From the NCBI RefSeq assembly GCF_014633365.1, contig NC_068349.1, positions 29,774,753 through 29,838,752 on the forward strand: a stretch of 64,000 nt of DNA, written 5' to 3'. Of the stretch, positions 11,963 to 24,403 are shown piece after piece. A model generated the notes under the pieces. That model had not been told where the DNA came from, ran no database searches, and saw only the letters and a list, made by a program, of their open reading frames with translations. Positions within the stretch are counted from its first letter, which is position 1. Each line of letters starts with the position of its first letter. The stretch is from Diospyros lotus (taxonomy: Eukaryota; Streptophyta; Magnoliopsida; Ericales; Ebenaceae). A program made the translations under genes and the position numbers.

Positions 11963-11979
11963 TTGGCGCCATTTGCGAG
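11963..11979 (+). other. Primer binding site of Tat element 2
   Basis: The sequence TTGGCGCCATTTGCGAG is the Tat/Athila-type PBS core. Normally an LTR precedes it by 1-3 bp; here the CACTA terminus does. Confidence 0.8.
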
Positions 11980-12675
11980 AAACAAAACTAAAAGCCAATC
12001 TTAACACAAGATGCCGAGAGGGACAAGATTAACCAGTTTGGCGAACCCACCTAACCCAACTTGAATGAGTGCTCGCACCAGGACAAGATACCCTAGCCAA
12101 GTACACCCCACGGTACCTAGACTTTTGGAAGATCATCTAGATAATGAGGTGAGCTCGAAAAACATTCCAATGCTCAAAGGCAATCAGACTAAGAGACTGG
12201 GGGATATGGAGCATTCGGAACATGGGGAGGTACACGCCGTCGGATGGTGGAGATAGGCGGTAAGGCAAGAGAGGCAGGTCCCACCCCTAATACCAGCAAA
12301 TTCGGAACAACACTCCCTGGGATAGTCTTCGATTCCTCGAAGGAACCCAGCGGTGACTTCAGTACCTCCAGGACCCTTTGGTGTAGCTCCACTCACGGTC
12401 CCACTATCGGATTATGAACAGCTACAGAAGAATTTTGAAGAGCTGAAGCACCAGAATGATGAGCTTAGGACGAACAACGAAGAGAACATGAAAAGGCTAT
12501 AGGGGATAACTGCTCTTTTGCATGAATTGATGCCGAACATCCACATTCCCCACATGGGACAAACATGTGTGGGGGGAGAACAATGGAGATCTCAAGATAA
12601 CCCTTTGAGGGCCCTAAGACGAGTGATAAGAATTGGGACTCCAAGGCCTAATGACCCAGCCCCAGAAACAGCAAA

Positions 12676-14829
12676 TGTAACACCCCAGATTTTCAAACTC
12701 GGATATGATACTTGAGGAAATAAAGCATTTCCTTTGAAATTGAAAGATTCGATAGGCACATGTGTGATTCTCGAGTGAACTTTAGAGGAACAAATGAAGG
12801 ATTTCCGAAGGATTGTGGAGGCTAAAGCAAGCGATCATCATCTTAAGGGATTTTGGAAGGGATTAAGCAATTCTAGGGCTCAAGTGACATAAGGGAAAAG
12901 AACTTTTGGGCTAAGGGGTTATTTGTGAGAAACTTAAAATATCTACTAACTAAGTGGTTAGGGGAACCAAATGGGCTAGCAAGTTGTTGGAAATATAATC
13001 ATGAGCAATGATGAGAATGTGAAAAATGCAATTAACCATGTTGGATGTAGTTGTTAATTAAAGGTGTAATGATGGGAAATATAGAAAAATGAATTAAACC
13101 ATGTGGGATGTAATGATGAGAATATTGGAAAATCTAATTAAACATGTAGAGGTTCAAAATATTAGGGACACGTGGCACACTTTGGTTGGATGCACATCGA
13201 TGAAATGATGACGCGACACGTGACGCGATTTGGTTCACTGAAGTTTCCTATAAATGAGGGATTTTGGGTTATTCATTTGGGCACCAAGAAAGGAGGAAAA
13301 AGAAGGGAGTTTGAGAGAGGAAACGCTGCCAGAGAAAGGCAGAAAATCTGCCAAAGAATGAGAGAGAAATGGCCTTGTCGGGAAAGTTTAGGTAATCACT
13401 GTAAAGCATGCCAAACGATATCGAAACTACAAGATAAGTCTGATTTCTTTTTATAATCCTGTAGAGGGTTGAATAAGGGTGTTGTAGGTTCAAACGGGGG
13501 TCAAATCAGAGCTAAAACAAGGAAGTTATGGTCGAAATACCAAAAGGTGGCGGAGCTGTGCGTTTTTTAAGGAAGGCGCATTAGCCACCTTTCGGAGGCG
13601 CGTTAGGGTGCGTGAAACCTCCTCTTGGCCTGCAATTTTGTAGCCTTGACCCTATTTTAATTACCTATAACCATATGTAATCATAGTTGGTGTTTGTTTT
13701 ATTGAAATGCATGATTTTTGCAGAGAACCCATTCCCGCTCGTCATAAACAGTGCTTCCTAGGGTAAGCCTTCAAGGTGAGTGGTTCTTGTGCATGCTTCC
13801 TCTTGATCATTCTTGGTTTCATTTTTCAGTGGTTTTTGCATGCTTCTTGCTTCTTCTTGAATATCCTTGGTCTCATCTACGTGGGGTTGGTGGCTTATAT
13901 CACATGTTTCCTTGCTTCCAAGCATTTCTTTCCTATTTTGCTTGCATGACGGAGTTTGTTGTTGTGGTTCGTTGATGGGGTTAAACATGATTACTCTCAC
14001 ACGTGGTTTGTTATTTGCACAACATATTTTCCTTGGTTTGTGCACTATGCCTACTTGATATTCCTTAGTTTGTACATATTCCTTCTACTTTGTCTTCAAC
14101 ATGTTGTTTGGTTACAGTGGCTATTGGTAGAGCGAGAATTTGTATATGATGATTGGTCACTTGTTGGTGAATCATCACGATGATCGGGGGGCAATCCCAT
14201 GCCTATAGGTAGGGTCATGCCTATAGGTGGGGCTGAGGGGTTGGACTCAGATCATGTGCCTACAGGTGGGGCTAAGGCGTTTCACATGAGGGCCGATCGG
14301 AATGATGGCGACTTAGGGAGACTTCTTGATATATTGTATATTACTTTTGCATGCACTGTTTCTTTCCTTGTACCACTCACCTAGATGTAAATCTAACTTG
14401 GGTGTTTCATACCCTTGGGACATTCAACATTCCAGGTTTATTAGATATGCCAGGTGTTCCAGGTTCCAGTTCAAGCAAGGGTAAAAAGGGTGGTGCTTAG
14501 CTAGCTTTGGGGTTATTATTTCATTATATACCCATGTAACCCAAATGATGTATTGTAAATAACAGCCAGGATACTCAAGGTTGTAAGAGGTGTGTGTGTG
14601 GTTGTCCTACAATTGTACCTACAGTGATGTGTTGAGTCTTTTGGAGTATTGGAAATTGTGAGCATTTCTTGTACTGGTAAAGGAAACTAGTGGAAACCCT
14701 ATTTATTTAGTTTTGATGAAGCTTTCAGGTTCGATTTAACGCTTTCGTTGGCAAGGGTTTCCATAACGCCCTAGGTGATGTCTACTTACATTTCACGTTG
14801 TTATGTATTTGGAAAAGTGGGGCGTTACA
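12676..14829 (+). mobile_element. Solo LTR A (chromovirus/Tekay-like), 2154 bp
   Basis: It starts TGTAACACCCCAGA and ends GGGGCGTTACA. A perfect 5-bp target duplication GCAAA flanks it (12671-12675 and 14830-14834). No coding region, PBS or PPT lies inside, so it is a solo LTR left by LTR-LTR recombination. It shares CTCACCTAGATGTAAATCTA and CATTCAACATTCCAG blocks with LTRs E and the Tekay element, which fixes its orientation. A short block around GCCTATAGGTGGGGCTGAG repeats three times (14197-14280). Confidence 0.9.
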
Positions 14830-15523
14830 GCAAACCTGAGGGGAAATTATGATAGGAGGCTAGGGAAACCCCTATGTATGAAGAGACGATAAAAAACACC
14901 CATTCAAGAGCTCTTTGCGTCCCGTCTCCTTGTAAGAATGAAGCAGAAAAAGAAACGCTCAAGGCGTCCAACATCAAAAGCCTCATAGAGGAAGTGCTAG
15001 AGTATAAGCAAGTTGTGATGACGCCAAGGGAAGCTCCCACAAAGGGTTTTCCTCTGTCTGAAGTGCTCCAGAGGCAACCAATGCAACCAGGGTTCAATCT
15101 ATTGCAGCTTTCTGTGTACTTGGGAAATGAGGACCCCGTGAAACACATACAACACTTCGTCGCAATGACTGTTTTACATGGGTGGAACGAGGTCACCAAG
15201 TGTAGGGCTTTCCCATTCTCACTAGCAGGATAGGCTCAACAATGGTTCATTGAGTTACCAGCCGGATATATCCAGTCATTCGAACAGTTGAAAAAAGAAT
15301 TTCTGGAGGCGTTCTCTTCCTATGTCCCGAAGAAGAAGACTGTCATGTATTTGATGAGCTTGCAGCAAAAGCCAAATGAATCCCTAAAACAATACATCGA
15401 GTGGTTTAGAGCTGCAACACAAGAGGTAAGGGACTTCCCGGTTGGTTTGGCGGCATCAACCTTGCATAATGGAACCACATACGCCCTGCTTAGAAGGTCC
15501 AAAGCCTTTTCTGAGCCACACTT

Positions 15524-17545
15524 TATAACGCCCCATTTTTCAAATATATAATGAAGCTAAATACAAGCTAATACCCCCCAAGGGCGTTATGGAAATCCTT
15601 ACCAATGGAAGTGAAGGATCGAACCTGATAGCTAGCTAAAGCTAGATAAAAAGGATTTCCAATAATAAAACCTCTAATATGAGTACACCGTAATGCATGA
15701 CTTCAAAAAACATCAAATATCTCTTACCACAATCACAATATATAGCAATCACGACTTACAACTTTACCAGCATAGTAAGTAAATCCAAACCCTACATAAC
15801 CCCTGTTTATACAATTGTGATGCACAACTCTCAAAACAAACCCAAAGATTTCATAAGACCCATAGTACATGAGTAACAGGAAGTTAAACTAAACTTTAGC
15901 CTCCTCGTAGCCTTTTTCTCTTGCTTATCTCCGGGTACCTGACACGCTGAGATACCTGGGACGTTGAATGTCCTAGGGGTATGAAACACTCAAGTTAGAT
16001 TATTACATCTAAGTGAGTGGTATAGGGAAAGAAACTATGCATGCAAGAGCAATATGTAGTTTTGCCAGGAGACATGCAGAAATAAGAACCAAATCTCCCA
16101 AGATCACGGCTCACCACAAGAGTATGAGATCCCCTGTGATATCCCAACAACTAGCCAAAAATATAAATACCGAGATGCATATAAAATAGGCAAGATTTTC
16201 TCAAAAGAAATATAACATGAGATGTAACCTCTCAGCCCCCTTACACAGGCACAAGATATCCTTCTTACTTGCCATGTATGAGCCCCTCGGCCCCCTTACA
16301 CAAGCTCAAGGTAGCCCCCTTACACAGGCCCACGTGGTTAGCCCCCATACACAAGCCCCCGTGGTAGTTCACACATGACAAGCCACCAACTAGCCATAGC
16401 TACCAAATGACAAGATATATGACAAAGCAGAAGGAATATGATCACAAGCCATGCACGAAAGCTATCATGGTCAAACTCGATGCAACAAAGTAGAAAGGAT
16501 ATGCTCGAAACAAAGGGAACATAAGATGTAAGCAACAAACCATCCACAAATGAAACTAAGAGTGATCAAGAGGAAGCAAGAAGCATGCACAAGAACCACT
16601 CACCTTTAAGGTTTACCTTGTTGGGACACTATTCATAGTCTAGGAGAATGGGTTTTCTCGCTGTTTTTTGGTAGTTTTGGTATGAACTTCGAACTTTTCG
16701 GCGAGGTTGTTTCCACTTTGATTCCGGCAAAACCTCCCCCTCTTTTCTATAGAAAATCTCTCTAAAATCCTTACTTTCTTCTCTCTCAATCCTACCAAAA
16801 TTCCCCAAAGTTTCTCTTGAATTCTTGAATGTTTAATTTTACAACCTAAAGTCTCATTTTATAAACACCTTCGGCCAATCATATTTCACCACGTGTCTTG
16901 CCACCCAAGCACCCTTATCATGACTTATAATTATATTCTAAATTGTGGGTAATCACTTTGTGCCACTTCTCCCATCATCATGAGGCCTTAACTTAACTTC
17001 CAAGTAACCCAATGGTTGCTTGCCACATGTCCTTAAGGATAAGGTTTGGAGACTTTGGAGGCTAAGCAGAAGACTTGGGGAAGACTTTTAGAAGACTTGG
17101 ATTTTAAGCAGAGACTTAGAGAAGACTTGGAGAAGACTTAGAGCAAAGACTTAGACTTAGACTTCAAAACAATCCAAAGTTCCATTTGATTTGAGTTTGA
17201 AATTCAAGATATTTTGAAGAGATATGTTAAGATTTCAACAAACAACGCTTTGGCCCAAACTTTTCACGTAACTGCACTTAGACCTTTTGCAACTTGGTCC
17301 CCGACCATTTTTAACTGCACTTTTTGGTCCCCAAAAAATGGACTTATTACGCAATACCCCAAGGTTTTGGGTAAATTATATTTTTACCCAAACTTTAATA
17401 TTTACGATTTTGCCCCTGGTTCAGAAATTGAATTTTTCCCTCAAGGCTTCCACAATTCATGAAAATGCCCTATTTCCTCAAGTATTTGAACCTAAAAATC
17501 TCAAGTACTACCTCAAATTTGAGTCTAAAAATCTCGGGTATTACA
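15524..17545 (-). mobile_element. Solo LTR B, same family as A, opposite orientation, 2022 bp
   Basis: On the plus strand it begins TATAACGCCCC and ends GGGTATTACA; on the minus strand it begins TGTAATACCCGAGA. Target duplication CACTT / CACTC (15519-15523, 17546-17550), four of five bases. The terminal CA has become TA at the left end. Internal blocks, reversed, match LTR A (accACTCACTTAGATGTAATA, GGACATTCAACG). CCCCCTTACACAGGC-type units repeat four times at 16235-16350. Short frames inside are not genes. Confidence 0.88.
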
Positions 17546-18120
17546 CACTCAATGGCAGAATTGTTCGCCCGAGCTGAATAGTTCATTGTCCAAATGGAAA
17601 TTCTAGAAGCATGGGAAGGAAAAAAAAGAGGAATGGCGAATGACGTTGGGTCAGACAGAGTAGTAAAGATTCAGAGAAGATAAGAGCCCCCAAAGATGCA
17701 ATTTTGGAGCTTCACTCCCCTCATTAAGCCAAGAGCCGCTATCCTCTCCTCCATTGCATATACAGTTCTCATTAACTTTCCCCCACATTCCAACCAGCCG
17801 ATGGGCAGGAACATAAACTCTTTTTCAAATTTCATGAGTCCCCAGGACATACTACAAAACAATGTCGAGAGCTATGAAACCAGATTGAACAACTAATTAG
17901 AGATGGGAAGCTCGACTAATTCATACTAGATAAGCCGAAAAACCAACAGGGTAAGGGAGAAGGGTCTAGGAGAGATAATCAGAGGAGGTCCCCTCGTCCA
18001 AGGAATGATACTTCAAATAGAAGGGAAAACCAACCGCCCCGGTAGAGAAAAGGGGAGAGAAATAGTCAAAGGAGGCAAGAAGTTGGGCTAAGTGCAAGAG
18101 AAAACAACAATGAGCCTATT

Positions 18121-19797
18121 ATGGAAAGAATACACGTAATCTCAAGAGGAGAAAATTTATCGAGCGATTCCTCTTCTGCTAGAAAGGCATATGCACGCCA
18201 AGCGCTACACGTGGACTCAGTGGCAAAGGTTCAAGAAGACGAAGACCTTATTAGTTTCACACCTGAAGACCAAGGGGATGTGTTGTTCCCTTATGATAAT
18301 CCTTTGCTTATCTCTGCGGTTATTGCCAAGGCCCCTATTGAAAGAATACTGGTGGATAGCGAAAGCTCTGTTAATCTGTTATACTAGAATTACTTCGAGA
18401 AGATGCATATTGCACATGACCGACTAAAGACAGTAACTTCACCTCTGAATGGCTTCACAGGAGAAGCGGTGCCAGTGGTCAGATTGGTCCAATTGCTCAT
18501 TACACTCGGGGACTACCCCCAAGTGATCACCCAGCAAGTTAATTTCATGGTAGTCAAGACTTTTTTCCCTGCCTACAACGTGATCCTGGGACATTTCCTG
18601 ATTAATGCTATGAGAGCCGCCATTTCCCTGGGGTATTTGCTGATGAAATTTCCCATGCCATAAGGGGTAGGCCAGGTAAGGGGTAATTAGAAACAAGCCA
18701 GGGTATGCTACATGAGCTCTACAAAAGGTGCCAAGAGGAAGAAAAAAATAATGATCGAAGAGACTTTAATGATTAATGAAGAGACTCTTGAAGCTAACAA
18801 GCCTCAGCTAGTAGAAATGCTTGAAGCCATCCCTCTAAGCCCCGACGATAGCAACAAACAAGTACGTGTGGGGAGCCAATTGGAGGGTTAGGAGAAATAG
18901 GAGGTTATCAGATGTCTACGGTCCTATGAGGACGTATTCACTTGGACACTTGTCGACATGCCTAGGATTAATCCAGAGATCATATCCCACCAACTGAATG
19001 TCCGTCCAAAGGCCCGGCCAGTCAAGCAGAAGAAAAGACATATCGGCCTAGAGAGATTAAGGTACCTAGAAGAAGAAGTAGATAAACTCCATGAGGCGAG
19101 ATTCATTAGGGAGGTCCAATACCTTGAATGGCTAGCGAAGGTCGTGATGGTACCTAAGGCCAATGGGAAATGGCGAGTATGCATCGATTTTACCAACTTG
19201 AACAAGGCTTGCCCAAAGGACTCCTAACCACTCCCTCGAATAAACATGCTAGTTGATGATACCTTCCGGTATCATCAGATCAGTATGTATCCACTAGACA
19301 TTGAGAAAACGACCTTTATCACAGAAAATGGGACATACTGCTACCAGGTGATACCTTTTGGCTTAAAGAACGTAGGGGCCACGTATCAGAGGATGGTCAA
19401 TAGGGTATTTAAAGACCTACTTGGGGAGGTAATGGAGGCTTATGTGGACGACATGATAGTAAAAAACAAACAAGGTGAGTCGCACACCAGACAACTTGAA
19501 AAAGTTTTTGATGTATTTAAAAAGAATAATATGCGCTTGAATCTGGACAAGTGCGCGTTTGGGGTGAAGTCAGGAAAATTCCTAGGATACATGATTACCC
19601 ACAGGGGGATAGAGGCTAACCCTGAAAAGGTGCAAGCAGTAATCGACATGCAGTTCCCTTCCTTAGTAAAGAAGGCTCAGAGGTTGACAGGCCGTTTGAC
19701 GGCATTAGGCATATTTCTCTCGAAATATGCTGAACACAACCTTCCTTTCTTCAAGGATTTAGGGGGGGGGGGGCAGAAAATTTCAATGGATCCCTGA
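18121..19797 (+). pseudogene. pol: Protease and reverse transcriptase of Tat element 2, broken
   Basis: The protease part has LISFTPEDQGDVLFPYDNP and the active-site region ILVDSESSVNLLY. The usual DSG/DTG triad glycine is replaced by E (GGA to GAA type change), and a TAG follows at 18385-18387. RT begins with NPEIISHQLNVRP and has KWRVCIDFTNLNKACPKDS, then a TAA and an apparent loss of the LLSFMDAxxGYN-like segment. The catalytic box YVDD is intact at about 19441, with FLGYMITHRGIEANPEKV after it. A G-run at 19761-19771 shifts the frame. RT would copy element RNA into DNA; this copy cannot. Confidence 0.85.
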
Positions 19798-20690
19798 GTG
19801 TGAGAAAGCCATTCAAGAGTTGAAGGAGTACCTAAAGGAGATTCCCTTATTGACATGATCGAAAATTGGAGAAAATCTATGCCTATATTTGGGAGTCAGC
19901 CATGAAGTTGTAAGCGCAGTCCTCGTCAAGCAAGTTGGATAGATCGACAACCCAGTCTATTATGTTAGCAAGGTATTACAAGGAGCAAAGTCGCGATACC
20001 CCTACACTAAAAAGATAGCTCTGGCACTGGTGACGACAACGAGAAAATTAAGACCCTACTTTCAGGCCCACGCCATGGCAGTGTTAACAGATTAACCGTT
20101 AAGACAGATTCTATAGAGGCTTGAATGTTCAAGAAGGCTAATCGAATGGGCTATTGAACTCAGTGAGTATGATATCAGCATCGAGCTTAGAAAGGCGATA
20201 AAAATACAAGCATTGACAAACTTCATAGTAGAATGTACTCACTCACCACCAATAGAAGAAGTCCAAGGCCAAGAGTGGATGTTGTTTGTCGATGGAGCGT
20301 TAAATGCGAAAGGATGTGGGGCAGGGATAGTGTTGATTTCTTCAGAAAAGGAGATCTTGGAATACTCGCTACGCTTCACCTTTCCCAGCTCAAACAACGC
20401 AGCGGAATATGAAGCTTTGTTGGCCGGAATGAGATTAAAAGAAAAATTGGAAGTGAAGAACCTTGACAGCCCACAACGATTCTCAATTGGTGGTGCAATA
20501 GTTCCAAGGAACTTATGAAGTGAGGGAGCCAGTATTAACCTGCTATCTGCAGAAGGTGAAAGAACTTGCTCACAAGTTTGGGCATTTTGAACTAATTCAG
20601 ATCAACAGGTCCCTTAATTAGCACTCGAATGTGCTATCAAAACTGGCTTCTGCCTGAGACACTCCCGAACACCTAATTCTCATGGAAGTC
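19798..20690 (+). pseudogene. pol: RT connection and RNase H of Tat element 2, broken
   Basis: The frame continues past the G-run with FQWIPECEKAIQELKEYL and PVYYVSKVLQGAKSRYPY, ending in stops near 19855, 19940 and 20093. RNase H starts at about 20270 with EWMLFVDGALNAKGCGAGIV and has NNAAEYEALLAGM, so the first D and E of the catalytic set are present. The reading frame is lost at about 20520. RNase H would degrade the RNA strand during reverse transcription. Confidence 0.75.
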
Positions 20691-20699
20691 CTCTAATAA

Positions 20700-22084
20700 C
20701 CTAGCGTAGGAGAGGAAAACGCCGCTGTGCATTGCGTTATGAAGATCGAAGGTTGGAGAAGTCTGATACTAAAATATCTGCTTGGTCAAGAACTGCCAAA
20801 AACCCCCATAGAAACACGGAGATTAAAAACCAACGCGGCTCGTTTCATAGTGATCGGTCAAAAACTGTACAAAAGAGGGTACTCCATACCACTACTAAAA
20901 TGTCTAGGGCCTAGAGAAGCACAACAGGCCTTGGAAGAAATGCATGAGGGAGACTATGGTGAATACCTCGGGGGCAGGGCATTAGCTAGAAGATTTTATG
21001 AGTCGGTTTCTTTTAGCCCACACTGAGGCAAGAAGGTTCGAACCTATGACAAGTGCCAGAAGCATGCTCCCCTAACAGTAAAACCTCTTGCCCTCATCCA
21101 ACCGATATTCCAACCTCTACCATTCGCATAATGGGGTCTAGACATACTTGGGACATTATTCTCAGTGGCATCTACTCAAAGGAAATTCTTGTTGGTGGCT
21201 ACGGATTATTTCATGAAGTGGGTAGAAGCTGAACCTTTAGCGACCATCACTAAAAAGAAAGTGGAAGGGATGGTATGGAAAGACATTATTTTTCGTTTCG
21301 GTGTGCCCTGTATACTCAATATAGATCATGGAACATAGTTTGACTTGGACGCATTTAGAGCTTTTTGTCATCGATGGGGGATCAATCTAAGGATGGCGTT
21401 CATAGCTTACCCACAGGCAAATGGAAAAGCTAAAGCAAGCAACAAGACCATACTGCATGGCCTAAAAACCCTATTGGATAAGGCAAAAGGCAGGTGGGCC
21501 GATGATTTCCATAGCATCTTGTGAGCGTATCGCACGACCAGTCGGGTACCCACCGGGGAAACACCTTTCAGCTTGGCATATGGGACAGACACACTCATCC
21601 CTGTAAAAGTAGATCTTGGTTCACCCCGGGTCATGGCCTTCCGAGAAGAGGATAATTCGGATCGTCTAAGGGACAATTTGGACCTGCTAAACGAATTAAG
21701 GGAAAAAATGGAGGTACAGTTGGCAGCTTATCATATGAGAGTCTCCAACTGCTACAACGAGAGGGTTTGCCCTCGCAAACTTGAAGAAGGAGATTTGGTA
21801 CTTAGAAAAACGGTTATCACCAATGTTCTCAGGGAATAAGGGAAACTCAAGCCTAATTGGGAAGGACCCTACAAAATCCATAAAATGTTGGGACCTAACA
21901 CGTGCATACAACAGACGCTACAAGGTAAGGCAATAGGCAAAACTTGGAACACCATGCACCTCAAGAGGTACTTCCCAGCCTTACCGGTCATGAACTCCAG
22001 TGGAAATGATGAGGCACGAGATGCAAGGCTGAGCCTATCACCGAAGGTGTTGCCCAATCCTGCCGAGGGTCGAGATTCTCTTTA
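20700..22084 (+). pseudogene. pol: Integrase of Tat element 2, broken, catalytic E replaced by K
   Basis: Integrase would insert the cDNA in the nucleus. The zinc-binding N-terminal part is recognisable (PREAQQALEEMHEGDYG, TYDKCQKHAP). The core has the first D in WGLDILG, the second in IDHGT, and AAA (K) at 21432-21434 where the third catalytic residue E is expected (GKAKASNKT). TAA at 21129-21131 precedes WGLDILG; a TAG lies inside DHGT*FD, and a TGA near 21521. The C-terminal chromodomain-free tail (GDLVLRK, NWEGPYKI, WNTMHLKRYFPA) ends at 22084. Confidence 0.82.
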
Positions 22085-22239
22085 ATTTTCCATTGTAATA
22101 ACATCCCCCAATGAATAAAAGAATATACCCCCTATATTCCCGTGGAGTAGGCAAAACTATAAGCCGAACCACGTAAAATCTCCATGCGCCTAACTATTTG
22201 TATGTGTCATGGAATGTAATGCAGGTACAACGGCTCAAG
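22085..22239 (+). other. 3' untranslated start of Tat element 2
   Basis: AT-rich sequence after the integrase stop, with AATGAATAAAAGAATAT (possible polyadenylation signal). GTGGAGTAGGCAAAAC followed by GCCGAACCACGTAAAA resembles the R/U5 region of some plant LTRs and matches part of the Tat-type solo LTR at 44112-44135. I cannot tell whether it is a captured LTR scrap or a conserved piece of the 3' region. Confidence 0.45.
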
Positions 22240-22372
22240 CGCCACCCACTCCCGAAGGTCAAGTCGCCTAGTGGCAATCTAGTGCCGATGACCATGAGTT
22301 GGCCCGAGATCGCCAGAAAATCTGATGCTTATACCTGCAGACTCACCTAGATTCCTCGTTTGAGTTCGGTGC

Positions 22373-24403
22373 TATAACACTGAGTGTCATTTCACATGCA
22401 TTTATAAATTTTACATAATTTTATTGCTTATGCCATAATGAATGATTAAATTATAATTATCACTGCCAATTATTAAGCCTTGTTATGCAGTGGAAGGAAA
22501 TGGACGCCGTCACGCTTAATGTGCCAATTAAAAAAAAAAATCAGAATTTGTTATTATGCAGTTCAATGTGTTATTATTGATTTAAAAATTTCCAAGTGTA
22601 TTATTTTTTTATCAAACTCAATTCAAGTGGCTAAAAACATTTATTTGGGTTGCAAATTTTTAGCAGCACTTAATAGGATCTAGAACACAAATTAATTTAA
22701 TGTTGGGTTTAATTTATAAGAGACTCATTCTTGGCTCAATAAATGAGAGAAAAAAAAAAGAAAAGAGAAAAAAAAACCCAAAAGCCCAAATAAAGCCCAC
22801 CCAACTCAAAACCTAATAATAAAAAGAGAAACCCTAATACACTTTTCCCCTTCCCAAACCTCACGCCTCTCTCTCCCCCTCACACATCATACTTATCTCT
22901 TCTCTCAACACACATATCACCTCTCCCCAAGAAGAAGAAGAAAAAAGAGGAGGTAACTTTTCTTTTATTTAATTTTCTCTAAAATAGCCTTTAATAAGAT
23001 GTGTATTTTACATACAATATATATACATAGATGTGACAGAATACATATGACCGGTTCAATTTTACATCAATTGGGTATTATAGGCATGTAATTTTGATAG
23101 ATTTAATGGAATAACAATGCTGCCTAGATTCGACAGCTTTCATACTCCCACTTTAAAAATTCGTCAAAAATTGTATATGTTGAATTTTGGGGAGATTCAA
23201 ATTGGAAAATAACCCCCTTAAAGACTTCAGGTAAGTAGACTCTCTCTAATTTTCACCCCATGTTGAACGGTTAATGTGGAAACATTGTGCTTTGTGGTTG
23301 GCTTGCAGATATTTAATGCTAAATCTTCTCATTACTTCGTGTCATTTCCTTACATACAATGAAAATGATTAAGCATGTATATATATCATGTCATTGCATC
23401 AATGAGCACGCATAGGCATTGATTAGAGAAGGTTAAATGTTTTTCAAATGAAAGATGTGTAAAGGTACAATTTTTCTTTCAAAGATATGTAACTCAAGTT
23501 TTAAAGGAAATGGGTGAATGTCTATGCCATGAATAATGTGAGTGGGAAATGGGGCGTGGGGGACCGACGCACCCGACCTATGAAGAAACGTGAATGTGAA
23601 AGTTGAAAATGGAAAGAAATTTTTAACCGCTTTGCAGTACTATCAGTGGAATGAACTTGGTTCCAAATAAGAATTACCCACTGCATTCTGATTGGCTAGA
23701 TGACACACCCTGTGAGCTCATGACAGTAATGAAATGTTTTGAGAAGTTAAAGTAAATGGGGATACATTTTTTTAAATTTATTCAAACTTTGCATGTCACA
23801 AGCATGCATCGTGTGCATGGAGTTTACTTGCTGAGCTTTAGCTCACCCTTTTATTTTCCCCACATTTCATGTGATGAAAGCTAGATGAATTGAGGAGATT
23901 GCTTGGAGGCAGACTCACCTAGTAACCCATGTCATAGGGTTTTAGTTTTGGACTTGTCTTATTCCTTATTCATTTATTTGCCCATTTCTTTAATTGTTTA
24001 ATTTTGAAATTTTGAATAAGATAGTTTTGGTTTAGTTGGACTCAAATCTTCCATTTGAACCGAGTTATTTACTTAATTGGTTAATATTTCTATTATTGTG
24101 GATGCGGTGTCCATCTACAAGTTGGCTAAGTCCAATTTACAAAGGAGACTCTACGGAAACTTCTATTGAATTTTATAAAAAAAATGTAATAAATATATAT
24201 ATGTAAGGTAAATATAGGAAGTAAAAAATGTCGAAACTTCTATAGAATTTTATAAAAAAATGTAATAAATATATATATGTATGATAAATATCGGAAGTAA
24301 AAAAAAGAGCTAAGCTGAAAATGAATTTATTTTATTTTCGCATTTAAAGTGAAGTGAACGTTAACACATCTAGGTTTAGGACTTCTAAACTTGGGGTGTT
24401 ACA
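22373..24403 (+). mobile_element. Solo LTR C, 2031 bp
   Basis: It starts TATAACACTGAG (terminal TG mutated to TA) and ends TTGGGGTGTTACA. Target duplication GGTGC / GGTCC (22368-22372, 24404-24408), four of five. The flanks join inside a Tat 3' repeat unit (GTGCT|TATGCC), which confirms it as an insertion. A CTTTAGCTCACC block near 23840 resembles chromovirus LTRs and suggests plus orientation. It contains a CT/GA-rich stretch (22855-22955) and two near-copies of a TTTTATAAAAAAATGTAATA block (24170 and 24250). No coding region. Confidence 0.82.

Larger units (their letters stand above)
12065..18120 (+). pseudogene. gag: gag of Tat element 2, interrupted by two solo LTRs
   Basis: Three segments make up this gag: 12065-12675, 14830-15523 and 17546-18120. 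The first begins MSARTRTRYPSQVHP and has a charged helix (NFEELKHQNDELRTNNEE). The second holds the gag core (PGFNLLQLSVYLGNEDP, CRAFPFSLAG, AQQWFIELPAGYIQSFEQL, LMSLQQKPNESLKQYIEWF). The third continues at MAELFARAE and has a CHCC-like FHESPGHTTKQCRELKNQI near 17825. Breaks: stops at 12254-12256, after KRL (12498), at 15231-15233 and after FARAE, plus frame changes. The join at 15523/17546 restores the expected EPH-S-MAELFARAE order, which supports the solo LTR boundaries. Confidence 0.85.

Noticed and set aside
12184..12396. Minus-strand frames opposite the Tat gag start
   Set aside because: Shadow frames of the gag N-terminal region.
13751..14384. Several overlapping frames with hydrophobic residues (membrane-like)
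   Set aside because: They lie inside solo LTR A; hydrophobicity comes from T-rich sequence.
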